DNA from: CAZRQL01 sp964602415 | GTDB lineage: Bacteria > Bacteroidota > Bacteroidia > Cytophagales > Flammeovirgaceae | Reading direction: 5' to 3' | NCBI GenBank assembly: GCA_964602415.1 | Contig: CAZRQL010000011.1 | Location: 1 to 64,000, forward strand | DNA length: 64,000 bases | Part shown: in pieces, positions 1-8,924 of the stretch | Layout of the letters: every line of letters starts with the position of its first letter | Position numbering within the stretch: the stretch's first letter is position 1 | Program-made: the position numbers and the translations under genes | Notes under the pieces: generated by a model | Databases searched by the model: none | The model's input: only the letters and a program-made list of their open reading frames with translations | Told to the model about the DNA's origin: nothing

Positions 1-230
1 TATCTGGCCTTAGAGAAAAATGCCGCTCCTGCGTCCAAATTAACTACCGTAGGTGTACTGCCGAAGTATATTTGTTTACCTTTTTTGTCGGTTATACTTA
101 TTTGGGCGGTGCATGGATTGCTATTTATCGAAAGAGAATACATGCTTTTGCTTACAATAGAAGCACAACTTGAAAATAATAAAGCCGATGCCATCGTTAC
201 GGCCACTGTTTTAAGATACATTTTTTTCAT
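1..230 (-). CDS. Lipoprotein, partial (runs off left edge)
   Basis: The frame runs leftward out of the window, so only the first 76 residues are visible. They begin with MKKMYL, a hydrophobic stretch and the lipobox LFSSC, with the lipidated cysteine at residue 22, so this should be a membrane-anchored lipoprotein. The part after the cysteine (CASIVS, then SINSNP, then GSTPTVVNL) recalls small Bacteroidota lipoproteins with a PEGA-like beta domain. That family match is from memory and weak, and the function is unknown. The first ATG was taken as start; the ATG three codons later is also possible. Confidence 0.7.
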   Translation of the reverse strand, partial: MKKMYLKTVAVTMASALLFSSCASIVSKSMYSLSINSNPCTAQISITDKKGKQIYFGSTPTVVNLDAGAAFFSKAR

Positions 231-331
231 TTCTATTTATATTAATGATTTTCCTACTCGCTTAACTTTTTAGTTTTATCTCATTTTTAAAGTAGTTTTG
301 GTATCTACTATTAGTCCAATCTTAATGATTA

Positions 332-1009
332 TTAATTTAATTTTTTACTATTTTTGGCATTGAAATATGCAACCCAAGAGTAAATAATTATTCCCACTAA
401 AGCATAAAATTGTATCGGTAAACTTTTTTGTATTGCTATTGCAAAGCCAATAAAAAATAAGATAACCAAAGTCCCAAATACAATCAATCCCAAAAACCAT
501 TGAGTTTCCACAAAAGATGGTTTTCTCATCATCCGATTTGGTTTTTTTTCCAAAAAATTATTGAGAATATTTTCTACATCCTGACAAAAGGCATTGAAAT
601 GATTGCCCTTGTCTATTGCTTCACCGCAACTAAGTTTCAATTTACTTTTATCTTTAAACTCAAGTTCTAAGGCAGAACCTTGGTAATAGGTGAAACGGTA
701 ACTTTCTATATTGTCCAACACTATATCCAAAGATTTTTCTGCCAGTTCTATTTTTATACTCTCATCGCTCACCATTGCTTTTCCGTTGCTCTTTATTTTT
801 TTGAAATTGACAGCAAACAATAGAACGGGAACTATAAAAACAGCCAAAATTGCCGCCACAGACTCTCTAAATATAGGGACTGCAAGCACCAAAACCAATA
901 ATACCGCAAAAGTCAAAGACGAAAACAGTATCAGTCTTTTCACATAATTTGTGTTTGAATAATAGAAATCGTATTCTCTTACCACTTTTATTAAATTACG
1001 AATTATCAC
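332..1009 (-). CDS. Uncharacterised integral membrane protein
   Basis: I do not recognise this 225-residue protein. It has four clear hydrophobic segments, at about residues 26-46, 51-67, 171-192 and 198-215. Between the two pairs lies a soluble part of about 100 residues rich in short beta-like stretches (for example LDIVLDNIESYRF and LELEFKDKSKLKL), which resembles a membrane-attached PH-like domain; that reading is inference. The start is a GTG placed 3 bases after the lysS stop, so it is probably co-transcribed with lysS. Only about 100 bases separate its end from the next gene, and I saw no strong terminator there. Confidence 0.65.
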   Translation of the reverse strand: MIIRNLIKVVREYDFYYSNTNYVKRLILFSSLTFAVLLVLVLAVPIFRESVAAILAVFIVPVLLFAVNFKKIKSNGKAMVSDESIKIELAEKSLDIVLDNIESYRFTYYQGSALELEFKDKSKLKLSCGEAIDKGNHFNAFCQDVENILNNFLEKKPNRMMRKPSFVETQWFLGLIVFGTLVILFFIGFAIAIQKSLPIQFYALVGIIIYSWVAYFNAKNSKKLN

Positions 1010-1012
1010 AAT

Positions 1013-2752
1013 TTAACTCAACTTTTCCAACCACCCTTTTACTTCTTCGAGCGTGGGGTTTTTAACGTTGTCGAGTTTGAGTTTTTTTCTTGTTCCGCAC
1101 ACATCATTAAACAGTTTGGAGGCTGCGACGTTTTTGAGTTGCTCTACTTGCAGGTATCCGAGTTTTTGGAGTACGGGGATGAGTTCCTCATTGATTCCCA
1201 GTGCGGTGTAGTCTGCATTGGAGGATAGGGTGGTTTGTTTTTCGGGGCGCATCTGAGGAAAAAACAAGACCTCTTGAATAGACGGGCGGTTGGTCATGAT
1301 CATGGTCAGTCGGTCAATACCGATTCCCAATCCCGCCGTGGGAGGCATGCCGTATTCTAAGGCTCTCAAAAAGTCTTCGTCCAATACCATGGCTTCATCG
1401 TCGCCGCGTTTGCCCAGTTCGAGTTGCTCCTCAAATCGGGCGCGTTGGTCTATGGGGTCGTTGAGTTCGGAAAACGAATTGCATATTTCTTTGCCGTTGC
1501 AGATGGCCTCAAAACGCTCTACAAGCCCCGGCTTATCGCGGTGTTTTTTGGCCAAGGGGGACATTTCGACCGGATAATCCGTGATGAAAGTAGGTTGGAT
1601 GAGTTTGTGTTCGCAATGCTCGCCAAAAATTTCATCAATGATTTTGCCTTTGCCCATCGTTTCGTCCACTTTGACATTGAGTTTCTGGGCGGTCTGTCTG
1701 AGTTGTATTTCATCCATTTCACTGATGTCTATGCCCGTGAAGTGCTCAATGGCCTCAAACATGGTGAATCTTTTCCATGGTCTTTGGAAGTTGATAAGGT
1801 GTTCGCCTACCTGCACTTGGGTGGTTCCATGCAGGGCTAAGGCTATTTTTTCGACCATTTCCTCCACCAAATTAGCCATCCAGTTGTAGTCTTTGTAGGC
1901 GACGTAGAGTTCCATCTGGGTAAACTCGGGGTTGTGGAAGCGCGACATGCCTTCGTTGCGGAAGTCTTTGCTGAACTCATAGACCCCGTCGTAGCCCCCC
2001 ACTATCAACCGCTTGAGATATAGCTCATTGGCTATCCGCAAGTAGAGCGTCATATCCAGTGTGTTGTGGTGGGTTTTGAAGGGGCGCGCCGCCGCACCGC
2101 CATAGAGAGGTTGTAGGATAGGCGTTTCTACCTCCAAATACCCTTTGTCGTTGAGGTACTCGCGCATGGCATTGACCAGTTTGGTGCGCATGATAAATAT
2201 GTTGCGCACTTCGGGATTGACAATCAAATCTACATACCGCTGGCGATAGCGTTGCTCGGGGTCGGTAAAAGCGTCGTAAGTGTGTGTTTGGCCTTGTTCG
2301 TCGGTAGCGGTTTTGACGATGGGCAAGGGCTTGAGGGATTTGGTGAGTAAGGTAAATTGCTGAGTGTGAATAGAAATTTCGCCTGTTTGCGTGGTGAACA
2401 CATAGCCTTTTATTCCCACAATATCGCCGATGTCCACCAATTTTTTGAAAACGGTGTTGTAAAGAGTTTTGTCTTCGGTGGGGCAGATGTCATCGCGGCG
2501 GATATAGACCTGCATCCTCCCGGTTTGGTCTTGTAATTCAAAAAACGAGGCATTGCCCATGATTCTCAGGCTCATCACCCTTCCCGCCAGGCTGACATTC
2601 TTGTAATCAATTTTTCGGGAGTTGTAGTTTTTCAAAATGTCCGATATACTGACATTGACCTCAAAAGTATTTGCCGGATATGGCTCAATGCCCATTTTAA
2701 TAAGTTCTTCCCTTTTTTGTCGTCTTATGATTTCAAGTTCACTCAAGTGCAT
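1013..2752 (-). CDS. lysS: Lysyl-tRNA synthetase (class II)
   Basis: This enzyme charges tRNA-Lys with lysine in the cytoplasm. The N-terminal OB-fold anticodon-binding domain (about residues 50-150, with SLAGRVMSLRIMGNASFFEL) is followed by the class II catalytic core. Motif 2 is FRNEGMSRFHNPEFTQMELY and motif 3 is GLGIGIDRLTMI. At about 579 residues it is longer than the E. coli enzyme because of a C-terminal extension of about 75 residues (ELIPVLQKLGYLQVEQLKNV onward), which is typical of Bacteroidota LysRS. The start MHLSELEII was chosen because a -7 promoter element lies at 2771-2778, so an in-frame start at 2773 would fall upstream of the RNA start. Confidence 0.96.
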   Translation of the reverse strand: MHLSELEIIRRQKREELIKMGIEPYPANTFEVNVSISDILKNYNSRKIDYKNVSLAGRVMSLRIMGNASFFELQDQTGRMQVYIRRDDICPTEDKTLYNTVFKKLVDIGDIVGIKGYVFTTQTGEISIHTQQFTLLTKSLKPLPIVKTATDEQGQTHTYDAFTDPEQRYRQRYVDLIVNPEVRNIFIMRTKLVNAMREYLNDKGYLEVETPILQPLYGGAAARPFKTHHNTLDMTLYLRIANELYLKRLIVGGYDGVYEFSKDFRNEGMSRFHNPEFTQMELYVAYKDYNWMANLVEEMVEKIALALHGTTQVQVGEHLINFQRPWKRFTMFEAIEHFTGIDISEMDEIQLRQTAQKLNVKVDETMGKGKIIDEIFGEHCEHKLIQPTFITDYPVEMSPLAKKHRDKPGLVERFEAICNGKEICNSFSELNDPIDQRARFEEQLELGKRGDDEAMVLDEDFLRALEYGMPPTAGLGIGIDRLTMIMTNRPSIQEVLFFPQMRPEKQTTLSSNADYTALGINEELIPVLQKLGYLQVEQLKNVAASKLFNDVCGTRKKLKLDNVKNPTLEEVKGWLEKLS

Positions 2753-2770
2753 GATTCTGATATTGAGCCA

Positions 2771-2778
2771 CAAAATTA
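2771..2778 (-). promoter_or_regulatory. Bacteroidota -7 element of lysS
   Basis: The minus strand reads TAATTTTG, a perfect match to the Bacteroidota -7 consensus TAnnTTTG. Its 3' end is about 19 bases upstream of the chosen lysS start, giving a short leader. A -33 TTTG is not clear; TTGG is the nearest match. Confidence 0.5.
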
Positions 2779-2889
2779 CAGCCTAAATCAATTTTACCAA
2801 TTTTGTGCTTGTTTTTTCCTCATGTCCGGCTAATATTTATCTCAAACAGATTAGGAAAGTGGTTTGACTTCGATGATTAATTTTACGCT

Positions 2890-3849
2890 ATGAAATGCCT
2901 GATTATTGATCCTGTTCATGAGAGTTTGGCACAAGGACTTAGGGCTTTAGGGGTTGAGGTGCAGTATTGTCCTGAGATAGCTGCTGCTGATGTTTTACAA
3001 CAGCTATCTGATTTTGAGGGTTTAGTCATTAGAAGTAAAATCAAAATAGATGAGTCGCTTCTTTGTGCTGCGCCTCGACTCAGGTTTGTGGCTAGGGCAG
3101 GCTCAGGGCTTGATGGCATTGATACGGCGGCTTTGGAGCGCAGGGGCATAGTCTTGTTTTCCGCTCCTGAGGGCAACCGCGATGCAGTAGCCGAGCACAC
3201 CTTGGGTTTGTTGCTCGCTCTTTTCAATAAAATTCATATTTGTCATTTTAATATTTGCCAATCTATCTGGAACCGAGAGGCAGGCAGGGGCATAGAGATA
3301 AACGGCAAAACGGTGGGCATCATCGGCTACGGCAATATGGGCAGTGCCTTTGCTCGCCGACTTTCCGGTTTTGGTTGCAGGGTACTTAGCTACGACCGTG
3401 CTCAAAAATACGACTCCTACACCCACAACGTCAGCCTCGAAGAGTTGCAGAAAGAAGCCCAAATTGTGAGTTTGCATATCCCTTTAGACCCATACAACAG
3501 GGGGCTGTGCAATCGTGAATATTTGAGCCGCTTTGAGCATGATATTTTTTTGCTCAATACCTCAAGAGGCGAAATCTTGCCACTCGAAGACTTAGTCTGG
3601 GGATTGGAGAGCGGCAAAATCAAAGGAGCGGGCTTAGATGTGCTTGAAAATGAAAACTTTTCTACTTTTACTCCCAAACAACAAGTTCTTTTCCAAAGAC
3701 TTATAGAGTTTCCTAATCTGGTTATGACCCCTCATACAGCGGGCTGGACGCAAGAGTCTTACCGCAAAATCAGCGAAGTTCTTTTACACAAAATTGCCGA
3801 TTGGCATCTTAATAGGACGCTTACTTTTCCCACGCCGCCCAATAGCTAA
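2890..3849 (+). CDS. D-isomer-specific 2-hydroxyacid dehydrogenase (SerA-like, no ACT domain)
   Basis: This is an NAD-dependent dehydrogenase of the D-2-hydroxyacid family. The N-terminal substrate domain is followed by a Rossmann fold with VGIIGYGNMGSAFARRL as the dinucleotide-binding loop and an acidic residue after RVLSYD. The catalytic arginine lies in LLNTSRGEI, the glutamate in GAGLDVLENE and the histidine in TPHTAGW. At 319 residues it stops after the catalytic core and lacks the C-terminal ACT domain of allosteric phosphoglycerate dehydrogenases. 3-Phosphoglycerate is the likeliest substrate, but other 2-keto acids cannot be excluded. It stands alone, divergent from lysS. Confidence 0.88.
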   Translation: MKCLIIDPVHESLAQGLRALGVEVQYCPEIAAADVLQQLSDFEGLVIRSKIKIDESLLCAAPRLRFVARAGSGLDGIDTAALERRGIVLFSAPEGNRDAVAEHTLGLLLALFNKIHICHFNICQSIWNREAGRGIEINGKTVGIIGYGNMGSAFARRLSGFGCRVLSYDRAQKYDSYTHNVSLEELQKEAQIVSLHIPLDPYNRGLCNREYLSRFEHDIFLLNTSRGEILPLEDLVWGLESGKIKGAGLDVLENENFSTFTPKQQVLFQRLIEFPNLVMTPHTAGWTQESYRKISEVLLHKIADWHLNRTLTFPTPPNS

Positions 3850-4174
3850 TTCCAATGCGTTGCCGCGCAAGAATTATTAGGAAATCAGAATTTTTTACGT
3901 GCATATCAATTTTAGTGCGTAAAGAAACTCAATTTCGCAGCAGGCAAAATAAATAATTGTAAACGTTTGCGGTAATTTTTGCAAAAAAATACAAACGATT
4001 GCAATTAATATGCGCTTTTAATTGTGTCTAAATAACAATTAAAAGCTAATTTTTAATGATATTTTTTTGTCATAAATAAAGTTGTATCTCAAATTACATT
4101 CCGGTATGTTAAATTGTTCATGTAATAAAGATTTCCCGATTTGCTTTTTTTTAATTTAATTTAAATAATATATT
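3850..4174 (+). other. Intergenic region upstream of the amylase gene
   Basis: This 325-base AT-rich stretch has no plausible gene. It holds two LacI-type operator candidates (3959-3970 and 3991-4004) and presumably the promoter of the GH13 gene. I could not place a convincing TAnnTTTG element; the nearest is TAAAGTTG at 4077-4084. Confidence 0.6.
3959..4004 (+). promoter_or_regulatory. Pair of LacI-family operator candidates
   Basis: Two similar near-palindromes centred on a CG step are present: GTAAACGTTTGC (3959-3970) and ACAAACGATTGCAA (3991-4004). Both fit the general LacI-family pattern of an AAACG/CGTTT core. Their centres are 32 bases apart, close to three helical turns, so two repressor dimers could bind the same DNA face. 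They lie about 170-215 bases upstream of a starch-type GH13 gene. MalR-like LacI regulators control maltodextrin genes in Bacteroidota, so control by such a regulator is a reasonable inference. No regulator gene is in the window. Confidence 0.5.
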
Positions 4175-7100
4175 ATGAGAAAACTTGCAGTACTAAGTTT
4201 ATTGATGGCAACGGTTTTGGCTGCACAAGCCCAAATCACCTTTTCGCCGGCTTTTCCCAAAGCAGATCAGGAAGTAACCATTGTCTATGATGCCACCCAA
4301 GGCACAAGCGGTTTGGCAGGGGCCACCAAGGTGTATATGCACGCCGGCATCATATTGGATGGGGAAAACAGCACCCGCTGGCAAAAAGTGGTGGGCAACT
4401 GGGGGCAAGATGACAACATCGGTGCGATGACTTCTTTGGGCAACAACCGCTGGCAAATCAAACTTACGCCCAAAACTTATTTTAGTCTGGCAGCCACCGA
4501 TACCGCCTACCGTATCGGGATGGTTTTTAGGAATGCGGACGGCACAAAAGAAGGCAAAGACCCCAATGGATTGGATATTTTTATGCCTATCTACCGCGAC
4601 GGCTTGTTTTTGAGAGTCGAAAAGCCAAACTCTTTTCCCATCATATTCAACAATTTGACTTCGAAACTTGATATCCAAGCGGTTGTTTCCCAAAATGCGA
4701 CCATTACCATCAAAGTAGATGGTGCAACGGTAAAAACCGAAACCAACAAAGATGCCATCTCCCACACAATAGATGCCAATACCACCGGCAAAAAACAGGT
4801 CGTTGTTGAGGCGACTGCTTCGGGACGCACCGTAAGGCAGGAGTTTTCGTTTGTGGTCAGAAGTGGCGCACCCGCCCAAGCCAACCTACCCGCCAACACG
4901 GTGGACGGCATCAACTACCGCAGTGCTACTTCCGTAACCTTGTCTTTGTATGCCCCACAAAAAGAATACGTGTATGTGATAGGCGATTTCAACAATTGGG
5001 CACCTGACCCCGCCTATGAAATGAAGCGCACCCCCGACGGCAACCGATACCACCTTGACATCACCGGACTTACAGCCAAAAAAGAGTACATCTTTCAGTA
5101 TTTGGTGGCCAATCCCGATGGGACTTTTGTCAGAATTGGCGACCCCTATGCCGACAAAGTCTCAGACCCGTGGAACGACCGCTGGATTCCTGCCACCAGC
5201 TACCCAAATTTGCTGCCCTATCCTGACGGCAAAACCACCGGAGTGGCCACCGTTTTGCAGACCGACCAAACCCCTTACACATGGAAAACAAGCAACTTCC
5301 GCCGCCCTGCCAAAGGCGATATGATTGTTTATGAGTTGCTTATCAGGGATTTTACCGCCCAGAGAACTTTCCAAAGCCTTATTGATACCTTGGGCTACCT
5401 CAAAAACCTTGGGGTCAATGTTATCCAACTTATGCCCATTATGGAGTTTGAGGGCAATGAAAGTTGGGGCTATAACCCTATGTATTTTTTTGCGGTGGAC
5501 AAATACTACGGCCACAAAAACGACCTCAAACGATTCATAGACACTTGTCATTCTCAGGGTGTAGCCGTTGTGCTGGATATGGTACTCAACCATGCTTTCG
5601 GCCTCAATCCAATGGTTCGGCTCTATTGGGATGCCGCCAACAACCGCCCAGCCGCCAACAACCCTTGGTTCAATCAGATAGACCGCCATCCTTTTGGTGT
5701 GGGATACGATTTCAACCACGAAGCCCAGACTACCAAAGATTTTACCGACCGCGTGCTCAAATATTGGCTTCAAGAGTACCGCTTTGATGGCTTTAGGTTT
5801 GATTTGTCCAAAGGATTTACCCAAAACAACACACTCGGTGATATAGCCGCATGGAATCGCTACGACCAGTCCAGAATTAATATTTGGAACAGAATCTACG
5901 ACGAAGTCCGCAAGTACGACTCAGATGCTTATATGATTTTGGAGCACTTTGCCGACAACGACGAAGAGAAGGTACTGGCAGAAAAAGGCTTTATGCTTTG
6001 GGGCAATATGCACACCCAAGCCAAACAAGCCATTATGGGATTTGACAATAGTTCGATGGCCCGAGTATGGAATTTGGCAAGAGGCTGGAACGCACCGGGT
6101 GTAATGGCGTACATGGAGAGCCACGACGAAGAGCGCATGATGGTCGAGGCCAGAAACTTTGGATTTCCGGCACTGAGAAGCAGCGTAAACATGCAACTCA
6201 ACCGCAAAAAAGCCTTAGCCTCTATCTTTTATATGATACCAGGCCCCAAAATGCTCTGGCAGTTTGGCGAAGTGGGATTTGATATTTCTATCAACGCTTG
6301 TAGAGACGGTGTCAGAATTAGCCCTGACTGCCGCACCGACAACAAGCCCCCAAAATTTGACTATTTGCAAAGCACCGAAAGGCTGCGTTTGTACCGCTCG
6401 TTTGCCGCTTTTTTTGCCCTTAAAAAACGGTACGGCACAGCTATTAATATCGGCAACTATAAATTGGATGAATTTTTTACCGACCGCAACGCTAAGCGCG
6501 TAACCATCCGACACAACGATATTGATATTGTGGCCATTGCCAATTTGACGCAGACCGCCCAAACGATGAGTCCTGAGTTTACCCGCACCGGCAAATGGTA
6601 CGATTTGCTCACCAATGACTCAATCATTGTTACCGACCAAAATCAGAGTATCAGCTTCACGCAAGGGCAGTTTCATATTTTTACCACAAAACCTATTCAG
6701 CAGCCCTATAACGACTTAGCCCCTCACCGTTGGCCTGCCAACAGCCGCATTCCTCATGCCCCTGTCAATCTGAGGGCTTTTACGGGTGCAAGTGGCGGTA
6801 TTGATGTGCGTTGGAGGGATGCAGCCGACAACGAAGCCGGATTCACGCTGGAGCGTTCTACTTCACCCAACAGCGGGTTTAGTGTGATTTCCGCTACCAT
6901 CAACGCCAACGATACTTCTTTCAACGACCGCAATGTTTCGGCGGGAATTACCTACTACTACCGCATCAAAGCCCGTGGCGGCGCACGAGAGTCCGGCTAT
7001 TCCAACGTGGCCTCTGCTCAACTGGTAGTGCCCAATGCACCCTCAAACTTGACGGCAGTTGCAGGAGAAATGGAGGTATCGCTCACTTGGCGCGACAACT

Positions 7101-7573
7101 CAGAAGATGAAACCAACTTCATTGTTGAGCGTTCGGACTCCGAAACCACAGGGTTTACCCAAATAGCTGAGGTGGCTGCCAATACCACTGCCTACACAGA
7201 CCGCACTGCCAAAATCAAAACCCCACAGTTTTACCGCGTAGCCGCTAAAAACCCTATTGGTAACTCTCCTTATTCCAATGTTGCCTCAGCAACAACTACT
7301 GCCTTGGATAGAATGTTGGCCTCTCAAATAAAAATCTATCCCGTACCAACCTCTTCGGTATTGTATTTGGAAATTGGAGAACAAATTCAAGAGAAACTGG
7401 CCTACGATATTTTAGATGTAGCCGGAAAAAGGATTGCAAACGGACAAGTAAATGATGTAGGAAACGCAAAAGTTCACAGTTTGGATGTTGTTGGCTTCTC
7501 AAAAGGCATTTATTTAATTAAAATAAAAACCCAATCAGGAGCACAAACTATCAAGCGTTTTGTTATTGAGTAA
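4175..7573 (+). CDS. Secreted GH13 alpha-amylase-family enzyme with CBM48, two Fn3 domains and T9SS sorting domain
   Basis: This is a 1132-residue exported glucan-active enzyme. A signal peptide (about residues 1-19, ending AAQAQ) is followed by N-terminal beta domains and a CBM48/E-set region with VIGDFNNWAP near residue 270. The GH13 barrel follows. Its conserved regions are DMVLNH (468-473), GFRFD with nucleophile Asp543, general acid Glu590 in ILEHFAD, and His650-Asp651 in MESHDEE. Two fibronectin type III domains (about 860-950 and 952-1040) precede a type A C-terminal sorting domain from about 1052, containing KIYPVPTSS and KGIYLIKI. The protein should pass the outer membrane by type IX secretion. 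The substrate is probably an alpha-glucan. No SusCD genes are adjacent. Confidence 0.95.
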   Translation: MRKLAVLSLLMATVLAAQAQITFSPAFPKADQEVTIVYDATQGTSGLAGATKVYMHAGIILDGENSTRWQKVVGNWGQDDNIGAMTSLGNNRWQIKLTPKTYFSLAATDTAYRIGMVFRNADGTKEGKDPNGLDIFMPIYRDGLFLRVEKPNSFPIIFNNLTSKLDIQAVVSQNATITIKVDGATVKTETNKDAISHTIDANTTGKKQVVVEATASGRTVRQEFSFVVRSGAPAQANLPANTVDGINYRSATSVTLSLYAPQKEYVYVIGDFNNWAPDPAYEMKRTPDGNRYHLDITGLTAKKEYIFQYLVANPDGTFVRIGDPYADKVSDPWNDRWIPATSYPNLLPYPDGKTTGVATVLQTDQTPYTWKTSNFRRPAKGDMIVYELLIRDFTAQRTFQSLIDTLGYLKNLGVNVIQLMPIMEFEGNESWGYNPMYFFAVDKYYGHKNDLKRFIDTCHSQGVAVVLDMVLNHAFGLNPMVRLYWDAANNRPAANNPWFNQIDRHPFGVGYDFNHEAQTTKDFTDRVLKYWLQEYRFDGFRFDLSKGFTQNNTLGDIAAWNRYDQSRINIWNRIYDEVRKYDSDAYMILEHFADNDEEKVLAEKGFMLWGNMHTQAKQAIMGFDNSSMARVWNLARGWNAPGVMAYMESHDEERMMVEARNFGFPALRSSVNMQLNRKKALASIFYMIPGPKMLWQFGEVGFDISINACRDGVRISPDCRTDNKPPKFDYLQSTERLRLYRSFAAFFALKKRYGTAINIGNYKLDEFFTDRNAKRVTIRHNDIDIVAIANLTQTAQTMSPEFTRTGKWYDLLTNDSIIVTDQNQSISFTQGQFHIFTTKPIQQPYNDLAPHRWPANSRIPHAPVNLRAFTGASGGIDVRWRDAADNEAGFTLERSTSPNSGFSVISATINANDTSFNDRNVSAGITYYYRIKARGGARESGYSNVASAQLVVPNAPSNLTAVAGEMEVSLTWRDNSEDETNFIVERSDSETTGFTQIAEVAANTTAYTDRTAKIKTPQFYRVAAKNPIGNSPYSNVASATTTALDRMLASQIKIYPVPTSSVLYLEIGEQIQEKLAYDILDVAGKRIANGQVNDVGNAKVHSLDVVGFSKGIYLIKIKTQSGAQTIKRFVIE

Positions 7574-7590
7574 TAAACATTTGTAAAAAT

Positions 7591-7624
7591 AAAAAAGCCA
7601 CAGATTAAAACCTGTGGCTTTTTT
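7591..7624. terminator. Bidirectional Rho-independent terminator
   Basis: A 13-base perfect stem (arms 7591-7603 and 7612-7624, containing GCCACAG and CTGTGGC) with an 8-base loop is flanked by a T run on each strand. It lies between the convergent amylase gene and cysN and can end transcription from both sides. It marks the distal end of the 31-kb polysaccharide locus. Confidence 0.9.
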
Positions 7625-7646
7625 ATTTGCTGAATTATAGATTCAA

Positions 7647-8912
7647 TCAGACAATCATTCCCGCCGCGACGGTCTCATTGGTGGCTTCATCCACCAAAAT
7701 CAAACTGCCGGTGCTTCTGTTTTTTCTGTAAGAATCGTAAAGGACGGGTTTTGTAGTTTTAATTTTTGCCCTAAATATGTCATTCATTTGTATTTTGGAG
7801 GCATTATCATCTTTTGAGAGCTTTGATATATCAAACCTGTACACCACTTCTTTTACAATAGCCCGCATTTCTGCGGTGGTATGCCTCAAGATATATTTGG
7901 ATTTGAGGTTGAGGGGTGCTGCATTGAACCAGCAGAGCATGGCATCAAGTTCCTGTGAAGACTCAGGTTGGTTGTTGGGTTTGGCTATCATGTCGCCTCG
8001 GCTTACGTCTATGTCATCCTCCAGCGTCATGGTAACTGACATAGGAGGATAGGCTTCCTCAAGTTCCTCTCCATTTAAATAAATATTCTTTACAGTAGAA
8101 GTCAGTCCGCTTGGTAGCACGACTATTTGCTCACCTTTTCTAAATATGCCGCCTTGTACCCTGCCTGCATAGCCTCTAAAGTCGTGGTATTGTTCGCTGT
8201 GTGGCCTGATGACGGTCTGAACCGGAAAACGCCCGTCCAAGTGATTTTGGTCGCTGCCTATGTGGACATGCTCTAATGTGTGCAACAGGGTCGCACCATT
8301 GTACCATTCCATATTTTTGGAGCGATTGACTACGTTGTCTCCATTTAGTGCAGAAATAGGTATATACCTGATATCGCTTATGTCGAGCCTTGCCGAAAAA
8401 TCATCAAATGAGTCCATGATGGAGTTGAAAACGTCTTCGCTGTAATCCACCAAATCCATTTTATTGACACACACTACCAAGTGAGGTATTTGTAGTAGTG
8501 AAGCGATGTAGCTGTGTCGGTAGGTCTGCTCTATGACTCCTTTTCTGGCATCCACCAACAAAAGTGCCAAATTGGCTGTTGAAGCCCCCGTAACCATGTT
8601 GCGTGTGTATTGGATATGACCGGGCGTATCGGCAATGATGAATTTGCGTCTCGGGGTAGCAAAATAGCGGTACGCCACATCTATGGTGATGCCTTGCTCT
8701 CTCTCGTCTTTGAGTCCATCGGTGAGCAAAGACAAATCTATGTGCTCCAAGCCTTTTCGCTCGCTTGTGTTTTTAACGGCCTCAAGTTGGTCTTCAAAAA
8801 TTGATTTTGAATCATAGAGCAAGCGACCTATAAGGGTACTTTTGCCGTCATCTACGCTCCCCGCTGTGGTAAAGCGCAGCAATTCCATATTTAAATATGA
8901 CTTTCTGTTCAT
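7647..8912 (-). CDS. cysN: Sulfate adenylyltransferase, GTPase subunit
   Basis: CysN is the GTP-hydrolysing subunit of ATP sulfurylase; with CysD it makes adenosine 5'-phosphosulfate (APS). The G domain shows GSVDDGKST (P loop), DTPGH (G3) and NKMD (G4), followed by translation-factor-like beta-barrel domains. At 421 residues it is a stand-alone CysN, not a CysN-CysC fusion. It follows cysD after a 12-base gap and is the last gene before the terminator at 7591-7624. The internal Met in LNMELLRF is an alternative start. With cysC and cysQ it points to PAPS supply for the sulfotransferases of this locus. Confidence 0.95.
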   Translation of the reverse strand: MNRKSYLNMELLRFTTAGSVDDGKSTLIGRLLYDSKSIFEDQLEAVKNTSERKGLEHIDLSLLTDGLKDEREQGITIDVAYRYFATPRRKFIIADTPGHIQYTRNMVTGASTANLALLLVDARKGVIEQTYRHSYIASLLQIPHLVVCVNKMDLVDYSEDVFNSIMDSFDDFSARLDISDIRYIPISALNGDNVVNRSKNMEWYNGATLLHTLEHVHIGSDQNHLDGRFPVQTVIRPHSEQYHDFRGYAGRVQGGIFRKGEQIVVLPSGLTSTVKNIYLNGEELEEAYPPMSVTMTLEDDIDVSRGDMIAKPNNQPESSQELDAMLCWFNAAPLNLKSKYILRHTTAEMRAIVKEVVYRFDISKLSKDDNASKIQMNDIFRAKIKTTKPVLYDSYRKNRSTGSLILVDEATNETVAAGMIV

Positions 8913-8924
8913 TTTAATTAAAAT

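Noticed and set aside
4199..4879. Long open frame (226 codons) antisense to the amylase gene
   Set aside because: It lies wholly inside a strongly supported GH13 gene, has no family motif, and its length follows from the codon bias of the sense strand. The same holds for 5162-5824 on the same strand.
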